64,000 bases of DNA from Hyphomonas sp. CY54-11-8 (GTDB lineage Bacteria; Pseudomonadota; Alphaproteobacteria; Caulobacterales; Hyphomonadaceae). The stretch covers positions 51,645 through 115,644 of the forward strand of contig NZ_AWFD01000007.1 in the NCBI RefSeq assembly GCF_000682735.1. Direction: 5' to 3'. Shown here in pieces: positions 17,626 through 27,973 of the stretch (position 1 is its first letter; every line of letters begins with the position of its first letter). The position numbers and the translations under genes were made by a program. Under the pieces are notes generated by a model. It did no database searches. It was not told the DNA's origin and saw only the letters and a list, made by a program, of their open reading frames with translations.

Positions 17626-18829
17626 GCGTACTACCCTCCGCCCCACCACCCGGGGCCCGCTTCAAGACGTCTCCAGCCGCAGAACGCGCGAACCGGTCCA
17701 GATAGCCGATCTCTTCTAGCGAACTACATGCCATTCCGGCCATATTGCCGGAAAGGAAGCGACTCAACACTTCCTTTACCACCCAGCTTATGTCCAGAAA
17801 CCCGCATTGGCCCGCAATAAATGCAGAAACGGCGGTTTCATTAGCGCAATTTAATACCGTTGTAGCGCCCGGACCGGCGGAAAATGCCTCACGCGCCAAG
17901 TCCACCGCAGGAAATTTTGTACCGTCCACCGCCTCAAAATCGAGTTTTGCGAGGGACACAAGGTCGAGCCGGTTCACCGTGGTCGCAACACGATCCGGCC
18001 AGCCTAAAGCGTACGAGATTGGTGTCCTCATGTCCGGAGCGCCGAGTTGCGCGATCACCGATCCGTCCGTGAAGTGCGCCATGCCGTGAATAATCGACTG
18101 GGGGTGAATGATCACATCGATCTTATTGGCTGGGACATCGAACAGATAAGCCGCCTCGATCAGCTCCAGAGCCTTATTCATCAAAGTGGCACTGTCGATC
18201 GAGTTCTTGATCCCCATGGCCCAGTTCGGATGCGCCGCGGCCGCTTCCGGGCTGGCGGTGCGCATCTCATCCAGCGTCGCCGTCCGAAACGGTCCACCTG
18301 AGGCCGTGATGGTCAGCCGCTCCAGCGACTTGCCGTCACCGAGGCATTGGTGAATCGCGCTGTGCTCTGAATCCACCGGCAGGACCATTACGCCGGCCTT
18401 CCTGGCTTCTTCAAGGATCAGCCGACCGCCGCAGACGACGCTTTCCTTGTTGGCTATCGCCACATCATTGCCTGCCTGAACGGCCGCCAGCGTCGATTCC
18501 AGCCCCGCAGCACCAACAATCGCCGCAAGGACCCTGGCAGGCCGCGTTGCCGCTTCCGTCACGGCCGCGGCACCGCCAGCAGCTTCAATTCCGCTACCGG
18601 CCAACCGGTCCTTCAGGATCGGCAGCTGCGTTTCATCCGCGATCACGGCGATCTGCGGCCGGCATTCGAGCGCCTGCTCTGCCAGTTTCTCAACGTTACT
18701 ACCGGCCGTCAGGGCAATGACGTCGAACCCGGCGCCGCCACTCTGATTTTCGTACTGGATGACATCGAGCGCCGAGCACCCAATGGAGCCTGTCGATCCC
18801 ATAACAGAAACAGCACGCCTGGAAGTCAT
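17618..18829 (-). CDS. dxr: 1-deoxy-D-xylulose 5-phosphate reductoisomerase
   Basis: 403 residues. It converts DXP to MEP, the committed step of the non-mevalonate isoprenoid route. The NADPH-binding motif VMGSTGSIG is at the N-terminus; ANKESVVCGG, PVDSEHSAIHQCL and the catalytic-loop segment TASGGPFR are present. It overlaps cdsA by 4 bases (ATGA). Its product feeds the undecaprenyl diphosphate synthase encoded two genes upstream. Confidence 0.97.
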   Translation of the reverse strand: MTSRRAVSVMGSTGSIGCSALDVIQYENQSGGAGFDVIALTAGSNVEKLAEQALECRPQIAVIADETQLPILKDRLAGSGIEAAGGAAAVTEAATRPARVLAAIVGAAGLESTLAAVQAGNDVAIANKESVVCGGRLILEEARKAGVMVLPVDSEHSAIHQCLGDGKSLERLTITASGGPFRTATLDEMRTASPEAAAAHPNWAMGIKNSIDSATLMNKALELIEAAYLFDVPANKIDVIIHPQSIIHGMAHFTDGSVIAQLGAPDMRTPISYALGWPDRVATTVNRLDLVSLAKLDFEAVDGTKFPAVDLAREAFSAGPGATTVLNCANETAVSAFIAGQCGFLDISWVVKEVLSRFLSGNMAGMACSSLEEIGYLDRFARSAAGDVLKRAPGGGAEGSTLG

Positions 18830-19650
18830 GCCTGCAGCCCAAGCATGTCCGGCAGGTCAGGCGCAATGTGGAAAGCCAGTACGGTTATGAAGGCAACCGC
18901 ACCAAGACCATCGACGCGATCCATAACTCCGCCATGCCCAGGAAGGATCGATCCGGAATCCTTGACGCGGAAACGCCGCTTCAAGCCGCTTTCGAAAAGG
19001 TCACCCAACTGCGCCACCACGGAAATGGAGAGGCCTGCCAGGATCCAGCCCGCAAAGGGCACACGCTGGATGTCGGCCGCTGCGATGCCGCAGACAACAC
19101 ACGCAACGACAGCCCCAATCGCGCCGCTCCAGGTCTTGTTCGGGCTCTCTTTCGGTAGCAGCCGCGGACCGCCGAGCCCGCGGCCCGTAAAATAGGCCGC
19201 CGCATCGGAAGCCCAGACGAATGACATGAAATAGAGCGCAGCAGACCGGCCATCCCATGGCCCTTCCCGCAGCAACCACAAGGATGCTGGCATCAAGGTC
19301 ACGTAGACGAGACCGAACACAGCGCTGCCCCGGTGATTCCAGCCACCCTTCGCTGTCATCGCCGCAAAGACGGCTCCAGCGAGAATTACGCCCAGCGCGA
19401 TGCCTGAATTGCTGAGAGGAAGTGCCAGGCACGCCAACGCAGCGAACGCGACCAGCAGCATGGGTTTGATAAAACCGCTGATATGCCCCCATTCCCAGGC
19501 CATGACGCCCGCTGCCGCCGCGCAAGCCACAGCCAGCCCCCAACCGCCGGACCAAACTGCGGTCAGCCCGAGCGGGATCAGGATGGCTGATGATATCAGC
19601 CGCAGCCCCAGATTTGAAAATCTGAGTTCCCGGGGGGTCCAGTCTCCCAT
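18826..19650 (-). CDS. cdsA: Phosphatidate cytidylyltransferase CdsA
   Basis: 274 residues from the ATG that shares one base with the uppS stop (TGATG); the longer open frame would run deep into uppS. It makes CDP-diacylglycerol for phospholipid synthesis at the inner membrane. There are several membrane helices, and the family signature RVKDSGSILPGHGGVMDRVD lies near the C-terminus. In this alphaproteobacterial cluster it follows uppS and precedes dxr. Confidence 0.95.
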   Translation of the reverse strand: MGDWTPRELRFSNLGLRLISSAILIPLGLTAVWSGGWGLAVACAAAAGVMAWEWGHISGFIKPMLLVAFAALACLALPLSNSGIALGVILAGAVFAAMTAKGGWNHRGSAVFGLVYVTLMPASLWLLREGPWDGRSAALYFMSFVWASDAAAYFTGRGLGGPRLLPKESPNKTWSGAIGAVVACVVCGIAAADIQRVPFAGWILAGLSISVVAQLGDLFESGLKRRFRVKDSGSILPGHGGVMDRVDGLGAVAFITVLAFHIAPDLPDMLGLQA

Positions 19651-20411
19651 CAGTGCGGCTCCGACGTCACGGCACCGAACCTGCGTTCCCGATTCCGAAA
19701 GTCTGCGATTGCCTGTTCCAACGAAGACTTGTCGAAATCCGGCCAGAGCACGTCCGTAAAGATCAATTCGGCGTAGGCAGCCTGCCAAAGAAGGAAATTG
19801 GATAAGCGGTATTCTCCACTGGTCCGTATCAGCAAGTCGGGATCCGGAATGCCATCTGTATCCAGAAACTTGGCAAATGCGGTCTCATCGATTTCTTCGG
19901 CTTCGAGTTCACCGTTCTGGATTGCCGCTGTGAGCTTCTGCGCAGCACGGAGGATCTCTTCCCGGCCACCATAGTTGAATGCGATGTTGAGGTAGAAATC
20001 GGAATTTTCGGCTGTCTCCCGCTCCGCCTTGTCGACGAGCTCCGCGATATCTGTGGGCAGACCTTGCCGACGTCCAATGACGCGGATCCGGACCCCCTCC
20101 CGCTTCAACCGGCCGAGGTCGCGCTGTACATAGGCTTTCAAAAGGCCGAACAGCGCACTGACCTCCGCCGCGGGACGGCGCCAGTTTTCGGTGGAGAACG
20201 AGAAAACGGTCAGATACCGGATGCCAAGCTCCGGTGCGGCCTCGACCGTCCGGCGCAACGCTTCAACCCCGCGCTCATGGCCTGCCGCACGCGGCAATCC
20301 CCTGGCCTTTGCCCAGCGTCCATTGCCATCCATGATGATGGCAACATGCTGCGGCCCCGGCAGCCCCTGTGCCCCGGCGCCCTCTGAAGCGGGGGCGGGT
20401 TCACCGGACAT
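19650..20411 (-). CDS. uppS: Undecaprenyl diphosphate synthase (cis-prenyltransferase)
   Basis: 253 residues. It elongates farnesyl diphosphate with isopentenyl units to make the lipid carrier for peptidoglycan. The segment [19 protein letters not shown] contains the catalytic Asp, and [12 protein letters not shown] and the late segment [19 protein letters not shown] are conserved. Both ends share a single base with neighbours (TGATG at frr/uppS and uppS/cdsA). Confidence 0.97.
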   Translation of the reverse strand: MSGEPAPASEGAGAQGLPGPQHVAIIMDGNGRWAKARGLPRAAGHERGVEALRRTVEAAPELGIRYLTVFSFSTENWRRPAAEVSALFGLLKAYVQRDLGRLKREGVRIRVIGRRQGLPTDIAELVDKAERETAENSDFYLNIAFNYGGREEILRAAQKLTAAIQNGELEAEEIDETAFAKFLDTDGIPDPDLLIRTSGEYRLSNFLLWQAAYAELIFTDVLWPDFDKSSLEQAIADFRNRERRFGAVTSEPH

Positions 20412-20965
20412 CAGACCTGCATGATCTCCGCTTCCTTGGCCTTCAGCGCATCGTCGACTTTCGCGACATAGATATCGGTCAGCTTCTGGACTTCATCGGA
20501 CAGGGCGTGGTGCCGGTCTTCGCTGATCTCGCCGTCCTTTTCCATCGCCTTTAGGCTATCCATGCCGTCGCGGCGAATATTGCGGATCGCGACGCGCGCC
20601 GCTTCGGCATACTTGCCTGCTACTTTCTGAAGTTCTTTCCGGCGTTCTTCATTCAGCGGCGGGATCGGCAGGCGAAGGTTCTGGCCATCGACCACTGGGT
20701 TCAGACCGAGGCCGGACTCCCGGATCGCGCGATCTGCAGCGCCGACGACAGCTTTATCCCAGACATTCACAGACAGCATTCGCGTATCGGTGACTGTCAC
20801 GGACGCCACCTGGTTCAGCGGAACAGTCGAGCCATAGGCAGGCACCATGATGGAATCGAGCAGGTTCACGGATGCACGACCGGTGCGCAGGCCGCTGAAT
20901 TCTGTTGAGAGCGATGTCAGTGCGCCTTCCATGCGGCGCTCGAGATCTTTCTTGTCATAGCTCAT
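20411..20965 (-). CDS. frr: Ribosome recycling factor
   Basis: 184 residues, the family's usual length. It releases ribosomes from mRNA after termination together with [20 protein letters not shown] near the N-terminus and the [14 protein letters not shown] segment are diagnostic. It overlaps pyrH by 4 bases (ATGA) and uppS by 1 base, continuing the coupled run. Confidence 0.97.
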   Translation of the reverse strand: MSYDKKDLERRMEGALTSLSTEFSGLRTGRASVNLLDSIMVPAYGSTVPLNQVASVTVTDTRMLSVNVWDKAVVGAADRAIRESGLGLNPVVDGQNLRLPIPPLNEERRKELQKVAGKYAEAARVAIRNIRRDGMDSLKAMEKDGEISEDRHHALSDEVQKLTDIYVAKVDDALKAKEAEIMQV

Positions 20966-21723
20966 TTGGAAGACGCTCCCTTGTTCGTAATTGTCGTCGA
21001 GGTGCCCTGACCGTGCAGCACTTTCAGAAGCGACCCTTCCTCCTTCAGTGAGAACACCACGATCGGGATGTTGTTGTCACGCATCAGGCTGACTGCAGAA
21101 GAATCCATCACACGAAGGTCTTTCACCAGCAACTCCTGATAGGACACATCGTCATAGCGGGTGGCGGAGGCATCCAGCTTCGGGTCGGCCGTGTAGACGC
21201 CATCCACCTGCGTGCCTTTCAGCAAGGCATCGCAGTTCATCTCAATGGCGCGCAGGGCAGCGCCAGTGTCTGTGGTAAAGAACGGATTGCCGATTCCCGC
21301 AGCAAAAATGACGATCCGGCCCTTCTCCATGTGGCGCTGGGCACGGCGGCGGATGTAGGGCTCGCAGATCGCTTCCATATGAATCGCAGACAGGACGCGG
21401 GTCGGCACATCCATATTCTCCAGAACACTCTGCATGGCGAGGGCGTTCATTACCGTGGCCAACATGCCCATGGAGTCTGCCTGAGCCCGCTCCATGCCCT
21501 TCGCGGCACCGGCAACGCCTCGGAAAATGTTACCGCCGCCGATGACCAGGCAGATCTCGGCGCCAGCATCGCGCGCGCCCTTGATGGCCTTGGCAAACTT
21601 CTCGCAGGTCGGGATATCGATTCCGAACTGGCCGGGGCCCATGAGGGCCTCCCCTGACAGCTTAAGCAGTACGCGTTTGTACTTGAGTTTGCTTGTCTCG
21701 GGATCCCCGCTCGGCATCGTCAT
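20962..21723 (-). CDS. pyrH: UMP kinase
   Basis: 253 residues. It phosphorylates UMP to UDP; the bacterial enzyme is a hexamer of the amino-acid kinase fold. [12 protein letters not shown] binds phosphate, and [10 protein letters not shown] and [13 protein letters not shown] are typical. The ATG has GAAGGGA upstream. A 104-base gap with an imperfect hairpin separates it from tsf, so tsf read-through may be reduced before pyrH. Confidence 0.97.
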   Translation of the reverse strand: MTMPSGDPETSKLKYKRVLLKLSGEALMGPGQFGIDIPTCEKFAKAIKGARDAGAEICLVIGGGNIFRGVAGAAKGMERAQADSMGMLATVMNALAMQSVLENMDVPTRVLSAIHMEAICEPYIRRRAQRHMEKGRIVIFAAGIGNPFFTTDTGAALRAIEMNCDALLKGTQVDGVYTADPKLDASATRYDDVSYQELLVKDLRVMDSSAVSLMRDNNIPIVVFSLKEEGSLLKVLHGQGTSTTITNKGASSK

Positions 21724-21761
21724 TTTCCCTTCGCTGGAAGCCTTATGGCCTCCTAAAAGAT

Positions 21762-21790
21762 TCCCGGCCGCCTGTCATGGGCGACCGGGA
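21762..21790 (-). terminator. Hairpin between tsf and pyrH (attenuator-like)
   Basis: TCCCGG-C-CGCC pairs with GGCG-A-CCGGGA (10 pairs, one mismatch) around a 7-base loop. On the minus strand it is followed by AATCTTTTAGG, a short U-rich stretch. It lies in the only sizable gap of the rpsB-lpxB run and could set lower expression for the genes after tsf. Confidence 0.4.
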
Positions 21791-21827
21791 TGTTCAAAGC
21801 CCCTTGCGGGCGGAAAGGCAAGCCTGA

Positions 21828-22733
21828 TCAGGCGCCTTTTGTCATGGAAGCGACTTCATCTGCGAAGTTGTCCTCTTCCTTCTCGATGCCATCACCGAGC
21901 TTGAAGTTGACGAAGCCTTTCAGTGTGGCGCCCTCGCCTTTCAGGAACTCACCAACCGTCTGGTCAGGGTTCATGACGAAAGGCTGCTCAACCAGCACGA
22001 CTTCCTTGTAGAACTTCTGCATGCGGCCAACGATCATCTTCTCGATAACATTGTCCGGCTTTCCGCTTTCACGCGCCTGCTCGGTCAGGACGCGCTTTTC
22101 AGCTTCGACGATGGCCGGGTCCAGCTCGTCTGTCGTTGCAGCAGCCGGCGACGTGGCAGCGATATGCATTGCAACCTTGCGGCCGATTTCGTCCAGGTCA
22201 CCCGAACCGTCGAGCGCGACCAGCACACCCACTTTGCCCATGCCAGGAGCTTCTGCGTTGTGGATGTAGGAAGCGACCTTGCCTTCAGCCGTCAGTTTGG
22301 CGGAGCGGCGCAGGGTCATGTTCTCGCCAATCGTCGCAACAAGGCGCTTGATCAGGTCGTCGACAGAGCCTTCACCATCCGGCGATGGCGCGGCAGCAAG
22401 AGCCTCGACGGAACCGTCGGTGTTCAGGGCTGCCTTGGTGATGCCGGCCAGAGCGGTCTGGAACTTTTCGTTACGGGCAACGAAGTCCGTTTCGGCATTC
22501 AGTTCGACGATTGCGCCGGACTTGCCGTCTTCGGAAACCTGCACAGCCACCAGGCCGTCAGCGGCCGTACGGCCCGACTTCTTGGCAGCTTTGGACAGGC
22601 CCTTGGCACGGAGCCACTCGGTGGCCGCCGCTTCGTCACCATTGTTTTCGACAAGCGCCTTTTTGGCGTCCATCATGCCTGCGCCCGTTTTTTCACGGAG
22701 CGCCTTCACAAGCGCAGCTGTAATCTCAGCCAT
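21828..22733 (-). CDS. tsf: Translation elongation factor Ts
   Basis: 301 residues. Nucleotide exchange factor for EF-Tu. The N-terminal UBA-like segment ([18 protein letters not shown]) and the core motif [13 protein letters not shown] are diagnostic. It follows rpsB by 37 bases, the near-universal bacterial order. Confidence 0.98.
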   Translation of the reverse strand: MAEITAALVKALREKTGAGMMDAKKALVENNGDEAAATEWLRAKGLSKAAKKSGRTAADGLVAVQVSEDGKSGAIVELNAETDFVARNEKFQTALAGITKAALNTDGSVEALAAAPSPDGEGSVDDLIKRLVATIGENMTLRRSAKLTAEGKVASYIHNAEAPGMGKVGVLVALDGSGDLDEIGRKVAMHIAATSPAAATTDELDPAIVEAEKRVLTEQARESGKPDNVIEKMIVGRMQKFYKEVVLVEQPFVMNPDQTVGEFLKGEGATLKGFVNFKLGDGIEKEEDNFADEVASMTKGA

Positions 22734-22770
22734 AGCTTTATTCCCTCAGTCTCGATTGTACCGGTGCGGT

Positions 22771-23565
22771 TTATGCGCCGGCTTCGTCAGCCGTTTCGTC
22801 TGCTGCAGCAACATCAGCATCCACAACGCCTGTAACGTCTTCCAGCTCGCCCAGATCCATGCCGAGACCGGCGGAGGATTCTGCAAGGCCGTCGAGAACG
22901 GCATCGGCGAACAGGTTGCAGTAGAGCGAGATAGCGCGTGCAGCGTCGTCATTGCCCGGGAAGCCGTAATCGGCGTCTGCCGGATCACAGTTCGTATCCA
23001 GGACGGCCACAACCGGGATACCCAGCTTGCGGGCTTCCTGAACGGCGATGGCTTCCTTGTTGGTATCGATCACGATCATGGCCGACGGCAGGCCGCCCAT
23101 GTCAGCGATACCGCCCAGAGATTTATGGAGTTTCTCACGGCGGCGCTCGAGGTCGAGCAGCTCTTTCTTGGTCAGGCCGGCGCCACCACCCGTTTCAAAC
23201 ATCGCGTTCAGTTCGCGCAGCTGCTTGATCGAGTTGGACACGGTAGACCAGTTGGTCAGCGTGCCGCCGAGCCAGCGGTGGTTCATGTAGTACTGGGCGC
23301 AGCGCTGCGCGGCTTCAGCGACCGGCTCCTGGGCCTGGCGCTTCGTGCCGACGAACAGAACGCGGCCGCCCTTGGCCACCGTATCACGCACGAACAGCAG
23401 TGCCTGGTGCAGAGCCGGCACAGTCTTGGAAAGGTCCATGATGTGAATGCCGGAGCGGTCGCCGTAGATGTACGGCTTCATACGCGGGTTCCAGCGGTGG
23501 GTTTGGTGACCGAAGTGAACGCCAGCTTCGAGCAGCTGACGCATGGTGAAGTCAGGTAGGGCCAT
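22771..23565 (-). CDS. rpsB: 30S ribosomal protein S2
   Basis: 264 residues. The N-terminus ([17 protein letters not shown]) is the S2 signature, and the segment [16 protein letters not shown] is typical. The C-terminus carries an acidic, alanine-rich tail ([21 protein letters not shown] region), as in other alphaproteobacterial S2 proteins. It is the first gene of the rpsB-tsf operon and is preceded by a 217-base leader with a candidate promoter. Confidence 0.98.
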   Translation of the reverse strand: MALPDFTMRQLLEAGVHFGHQTHRWNPRMKPYIYGDRSGIHIMDLSKTVPALHQALLFVRDTVAKGGRVLFVGTKRQAQEPVAEAAQRCAQYYMNHRWLGGTLTNWSTVSNSIKQLRELNAMFETGGGAGLTKKELLDLERRREKLHKSLGGIADMGGLPSAMIVIDTNKEAIAVQEARKLGIPVVAVLDTNCDPADADYGFPGNDDAARAISLYCNLFADAVLDGLAESSAGLGMDLGELEDVTGVVDADVAAADETADEAGA

Positions 23566-23662
23566 CGATTGTCTCCATCCGGTTGGCCGTCACGGGTGGA
23601 ACTTTGGACCCCAATGGCCCGCAGCACCGGATGCACCCGTGAACTGGTTTAAGATGAGGCGG

Positions 23663-23690
23663 CTTATACAGATATTCCCTTGCCGGGCAA
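23663..23690 (-). promoter_or_regulatory. Candidate promoter of rpsB-tsf
   Basis: Minus-strand TTGCCC, a 16-base spacer, then TATAAG, about 97 bases before the rpsB start codon. This is a good sigma-70-type match for this GC content, and the remaining leader could hold S2 feedback structure. Confidence 0.45.
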
Positions 23691-23730
23691 GCGGTCTGAG
23701 GCCTGTTTTGGCAGGACTTCAGGTGATCAT

Positions 23731-23759
23731 TTCATGACTATACTGGACTATGTCATGAA
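23731..23759. repeat. AT-rich inverted repeat between dnaE and rpsB
   Basis: TTCATGAC and GTCATGAA, perfect 8-bp arms separated by 13 bases, lie just past the dnaE stop and about 40 bases upstream of the rpsB candidate -35. There is no U-tract, so an operator or a 3'-end stabiliser is more likely than a terminator. Confidence 0.3.
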
Positions 23760-23782
23760 CCCGGCATGCCCTAGATGGAGCA

Positions 23783-26700
23783 TCAGGCGGCTTTCAGGGG
23801 CTCCACACGCTCCACGCCTGGCACGTCCTTCAATGCCCGCTGGGCTTTCAGGCTGATCGTGTAGGTCGCCGGCAGCTTCAGAATCACCAGCCGGCCATCC
23901 TCCAGCGGCACCTCGACCAGAATGTCACCGCGCTCGGTATCAGGCAGCTTGGCGAGGTGACCGACCACGCCCGCGATCTCCGCCGGATTGGCCCCCACGG
24001 CGAGACGCACCTTCAACGCCCCCATGCCCCGGCTGAGACGGGCCGATTCCAGTGGCAGGACCCTTTCGGCATTGAGGCGGATCTCTTCCCCGTTCCGCTT
24101 CACCCCAACAGTCACCGCAACAGCGTTGCCCACCTGCAGCAGGTCGTAATTCTGGGACAGGGTTTCCGGGAAGACCATCATCTCAACCTCGCCCGTCGGA
24201 TCGGACAGGGTGAGGAAGGCAAACTTGCCGCCATTGCGGGCCGGCTTGTCGGAGCGCAGGCGCACGATTCCGATCATTTCGATAGGCTTGCCGTCCGAAG
24301 CCCGCTCCTCGATCTCCATTGCGAGGGTGATACGCTCCCGGTCGAGGCCCGAGAGGACATCGTCCAGCGGGTGGCCGGAGAAGTAGAACCCGATGGAGCG
24401 AAACTCCTCATCCAGCTTCTGCTGGCCATTCCACGCCTTGGCCGACGGCAGGACCGGGCGCAAAGCTGGCTCGGCATCGCCAAACAGGCCGCCCTGGCCG
24501 CCCATCCGGTCTTCCGCCGCACTTGCCGCCATCTGAGCCAGCATCGGCGCCCCGGCGAGCACGCGCGCCCGGTTCTTGTCAAAACAGTCGAACGCCCCCG
24601 CCTTGGCGAGGGATTCGAAGGCCTTCTTGTTCACATGCTTCGGATCGACCCGTTCGGCGAAGTCGTAGATGTCCTTGAACGGGCCGTCCTGCTCGCGGAT
24701 CGCCACGACATGTTTCATCGCTTCGAGGCCAACGCCTTTCAGCGCACCCAGCGCGTAGACGATTGCCCCATCGCGCACATCGAAGTCAGCAGTCGAGCTG
24801 TTCACGTCCGGCGCGATGACCGGGATCTTCAGCCGCTTGGCTTCCTGGAAGAAGGCGGCAAGCTTGTCGGTGTTGCCGAGATCGAGGCTCATCGAGGCGG
24901 CCAGGAACTCCACCGTGAAGTGGCGCTTCAGGTAGCCGGTATGATAGCCGATCAGGGCATAGGCCGCGGCGTGGGACTTGTTGAAGCCGTAGCCTGCGAA
25001 CTTCTCCATCGTATCGAAGATTTCGTTGGCCAGCGGGGCTTCCATGCCCTTGTTCTTTGCCGCGCCCTCGACGAAGCGCTGGCGCTGGGCAATCATCTCT
25101 TCCAGCTTTTTCTTACCCATGGCACGGCGCAGCAGGTCAGCATCGCCGAGCGAATAGCCGGCAATCTCCTGCGCCATCCGCATGACCTGTTCCTGATAGA
25201 CCGGCACGCCATACGTGGCTTCCAGAACAGGCTTCAGGTCCGGGTGGGCGTACTGGACGCCCTCGGGATTTTCCTTGCCCTCGATATAGACCGGGATGTT
25301 TTCCATCGGGCCCGGACGATAGAGCGAGATGATAGCGATCACGTCTTCAAGACTGTGCGGACGCACCTTCTTCAGCGTATCGCGCATGCCCGCGCCTTCC
25401 AGCTGGAAGACGCCGAGCGTGTCACCGCCGCCCATCATGTCGTACGTGTCCTGATCGTCCAGACTTTTCCATTCCGGACCGACATCCTTGCCGTCCCGCC
25501 GGATGAATTTCAGGGCGCGGTCGATGACTGTCAGGGTCTTCAGGCCGAGGAAGTCAAACTTCACCAGTCCGGCCATCTCGGCATATTTCATGTTGAACTG
25601 GGTGGCCGGAAGGTCTGCCCTCGGATCGTTATAGAGCGGCACCAGCTCCACGAGCGGCCGGTCACCGATCACGACACCGGCGGCGTGTGTGCCTGCGTTC
25701 CGGTATTTGCCTTCCAGTTTCAGCGCGATCTTGAGGAGTTCGCCAACGCGCTCATCGGCGTCCATCTCCTCATAGAATTTCGGCTCGTCGTCGATCGCTT
25801 CCTGAAGCTTCGGCGGATTGGCCGGATTGAACGGGATCAGCTTCGCCAGACGGTCCACCTGACCGTAAGGCATCTGCATGACGCGCCCCACATCGCGCAC
25901 CACAGCCTTCGCCTGCAGCGTACCGAAAGTGATGATCATGGCGACTGAGTCCGCACCATACTTGTCGCGAACATAGCGGATCACCTCGCCCCGTCGTTCC
26001 TGACAGAAGTCGACGTCGAAGTCTGGCATCGAAACACGTTCGGGGTTCAGAAAGCGTTCGAACAGAAGATCGAAGCGTAGCGGATCAAGGTCCGTAATCA
26101 GGAGAACCCAGGCAACCAGCGAGCCCGCACCGGAGCCCCGGCCCGGCCCGACCGGAATGCCCTGATCCTTGGCCCATTTGATGAAGTCCGAAACGATCAG
26201 GAAGTAGCCCGGGAACCCCATCCGCTCGATGATGCCGAGTTCATAGTCCAGCCGTTCGAAATATGTCTCACGCTCGGCATACAGCCGGTCGGCTTCCTTG
26301 AGGCGGAATTCGAGGCCCTCCAGCGCCTGCTTGCGCAGTTCTTCTGCCTCAGACCGCCCTTCGTTCGAGAAGTTCGGCAGGATCGGCTTATGCGTCTCGG
26401 CCTTCACCGAACAGCGCTGGGCGATCTCGACCGTGTTCTCGATGGCTTCCGGCAGGTCCGCGAACAGCAGACGCATTTCCGAAGGCGATTTCAAGTATTG
26501 CTGGGCGCTCACCTGCTTGCGGTCCGGCTGGCCCAGATATTCGCCATTGGAAATACACATCATGGCGTCATGCGCCTGCGCGTCGCTTTTCTTCATGAAG
26601 CGCGCATCATGCGTCGCTACCAAAGGCAGCTCCAGCTCATAGGCCAGTTGGATGAGTCCTTCTTCAACGGCGCGTTCATCCGGCGTGCCGTGGCGTGTGA

Positions 26701-27205
26701 TCTCGACATAGCACCGCCCCGGATAGGCGCTCGCCAGCGTGGACAGTTCCGTCCGTGCATCTGCCACCCGGCCTTTGAGCAGATGTTTTGCGACCTCACC
26801 CTCGGCGCCGCCGGTCAGCACGATCAGGCCGTCGGTCTGTTCCATGACCAGTGCGCGCGAGAGTTTCGGCACGCCGTCCGCCGCGTCCAGATAGGCGCGC
26901 GACGACAGGTACATCAGGCGGCGGTAGCCTGTCTCGTTCTGGGCATAGAGCGACAGGCGCGACGGCTCGGCCCTTGGCACGTCCTCTACAACATCGAAAC
27001 AGCACGCCATGATGGGCTGAATACCAGCTCCAGAAAGCGTGAGGGATATTTCAAGCGCCCCGAACAGATTGTTGCGGTCGGTGATGGCGACCGCAGGCAC
27101 CAGGTGCTCCTCACACCAGGCCTTCACGTCCTTGGGCGAAATCATGCTTTCCAGCAGCGAATAGCTGGAACGGATGGCCAGATGGATGAAGGGCGACTCG
27201 GGCAA
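23783..27205 (-). CDS. dnaE: DNA polymerase III alpha subunit
   Basis: 1140 residues, the replicative polymerase subunit (DnaE1 type). The PHP domain starts at [15 protein letters not shown]; the palm contains PDFDVDF with Asp395, Asp397 and Asp399; [14 protein letters not shown] precedes it. Helix-hairpin-helix and OB-fold regions follow in the C-terminal third ([20 protein letters not shown]). The start is TTG with AGGAG about 10 bases upstream. No ATG is usable without losing the PHP domain, and a stop lies 5 codons upstream. That Shine-Dalgarno is part of a small hairpin (27215-27228). Confidence 0.97.
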   Translation of the reverse strand: MPESPFIHLAIRSSYSLLESMISPKDVKAWCEEHLVPAVAITDRNNLFGALEISLTLSGAGIQPIMACCFDVVEDVPRAEPSRLSLYAQNETGYRRLMYLSSRAYLDAADGVPKLSRALVMEQTDGLIVLTGGAEGEVAKHLLKGRVADARTELSTLASAYPGRCYVEITRHGTPDERAVEEGLIQLAYELELPLVATHDARFMKKSDAQAHDAMMCISNGEYLGQPDRKQVSAQQYLKSPSEMRLLFADLPEAIENTVEIAQRCSVKAETHKPILPNFSNEGRSEAEELRKQALEGLEFRLKEADRLYAERETYFERLDYELGIIERMGFPGYFLIVSDFIKWAKDQGIPVGPGRGSGAGSLVAWVLLITDLDPLRFDLLFERFLNPERVSMPDFDVDFCQERRGEVIRYVRDKYGADSVAMIITFGTLQAKAVVRDVGRVMQMPYGQVDRLAKLIPFNPANPPKLQEAIDDEPKFYEEMDADERVGELLKIALKLEGKYRNAGTHAAGVVIGDRPLVELVPLYNDPRADLPATQFNMKYAEMAGLVKFDFLGLKTLTVIDRALKFIRRDGKDVGPEWKSLDDQDTYDMMGGGDTLGVFQLEGAGMRDTLKKVRPHSLEDVIAIISLYRPGPMENIPVYIEGKENPEGVQYAHPDLKPVLEATYGVPVYQEQVMRMAQEIAGYSLGDADLLRRAMGKKKLEEMIAQRQRFVEGAAKNKGMEAPLANEIFDTMEKFAGYGFNKSHAAAYALIGYHTGYLKRHFTVEFLAASMSLDLGNTDKLAAFFQEAKRLKIPVIAPDVNSSTADFDVRDGAIVYALGALKGVGLEAMKHVVAIREQDGPFKDIYDFAERVDPKHVNKKAFESLAKAGAFDCFDKNRARVLAGAPMLAQMAASAAEDRMGGQGGLFGDAEPALRPVLPSAKAWNGQQKLDEEFRSIGFYFSGHPLDDVLSGLDRERITLAMEIEERASDGKPIEMIGIVRLRSDKPARNGGKFAFLTLSDPTGEVEMMVFPETLSQNYDLLQVGNAVAVTVGVKRNGEEIRLNAERVLPLESARLSRGMGALKVRLAVGANPAEIAGVVGHLAKLPDTERGDILVEVPLEDGRLVILKLPATYTISLKAQRALKDVPGVERVEPLKAA

Positions 27206-27214
27206 GGCAATCTC

Positions 27215-27228
27215 TCCTCAGGGGAGGA
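27215..27228 (-). promoter_or_regulatory. Hairpin covering the dnaE ribosome-binding site
   Basis: On the minus strand TCCTC, loop CCCT, then GAGGA; the second arm is the Shine-Dalgarno of dnaE, which has a TTG start 10 bases on. The stem is only 5 bp, so sequestration would be modest. Confidence 0.3.
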
Positions 27229-27283
27229 TAAACTGCATGGCCAACCCTCGCCAGACCAGACAGCAATGCCCGGTTTTCACAGC

Positions 27284-27973
27284 TTATTCCGGTTCGTAGG
27301 GAACCAGTTTTCCGTCTTCCAGCGTCAGAACGCGGTCCATATGGGCCGTCAGTGCATGATTGTGAGTCGCCACAAGCACGGCGGCGCCCTCTTCCCGGGC
27401 CATCTTGATGAAGGTGGCAAACACCCGTTCGGTCGTCGCGGGGTCGAGATTGCCCGTCGGCTCGTCGGCGATGACAAGACGCGGCGTGTTGGCGAGCGCC
27501 CGGGCGATGGCGACTCGCTGCTGCTCCCCGCCGGACATCTGACCCGGCTGGTGGTCTGCCCGGTGGTCGAGGCCCATTTCGGCCAGCAGTTCCGAGGCCT
27601 TCTCGCGGGCGGCCTTGCGGCTGACGCCTGCAATCATCAGCGGCATGGCCACATTGTCCGCCGCGTTGAACTCCGGCAGCAGGTGGTGGAACTGGTAGAC
27701 GAAGCCGATCTTGGAGCGGCGCAGCGCGGTGCGGGACTTGTCGTCCAGCTTCAGGCAATCGACGCCATCCAGCAGCACGGTGCCCGCCTCTGGCCGTTCC
27801 AGCAGTCCGGCAGTGTGCAACAGGGTGGACTTGCCGGAGCCTGACGGGCCGATCAGGCCGACCAGTTCACCCGCCTGCAGCTTCAGCTCCGCACCGGACA
27901 GCACGTTCAGCTCCCCCGCCGCCGTCTTGTAGGCGCGGTTGATGCCGGAGAGTTCGAGCACGGGGGCCGTCAT
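27284..27973 (-). CDS. lolD: Lipoprotein-releasing ABC transporter ATP-binding protein LolD
   Basis: 229 residues from the ATG that shares one base with the lolC/E stop. ATPase of the LolCDE-type complex that extracts lipoproteins from the inner membrane for delivery to the outer membrane. Walker [10 protein letters not shown], signature [15 protein letters not shown] and Walker [10 protein letters not shown] are intact. Coupling to the permease gene immediately upstream supports the Lol assignment over other MacB-type exporters. Confidence 0.94.
   Translation of the reverse strand: MTAPVLELSGINRAYKTAAGELNVLSGAELKLQAGELVGLIGPSGSGKSTLLHTAGLLERPEAGTVLLDGVDCLKLDDKSRTALRRSKIGFVYQFHHLLPEFNAADNVAMPLMIAGVSRKAAREKASELLAEMGLDHRADHQPGQMSGGEQQRVAIARALANTPRLVIADEPTGNLDPATTERVFATFIKMAREEGAAVLVATHNHALTAHMDRVLTLEDGKLVPYEPE

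Noticed and set aside
23957..25948. 663-codon plus-strand open frame antisense to dnaE
   Set aside because: The opposite strand is unmistakably DnaE; the antisense product is His/Arg/Leu-rich with no family features.
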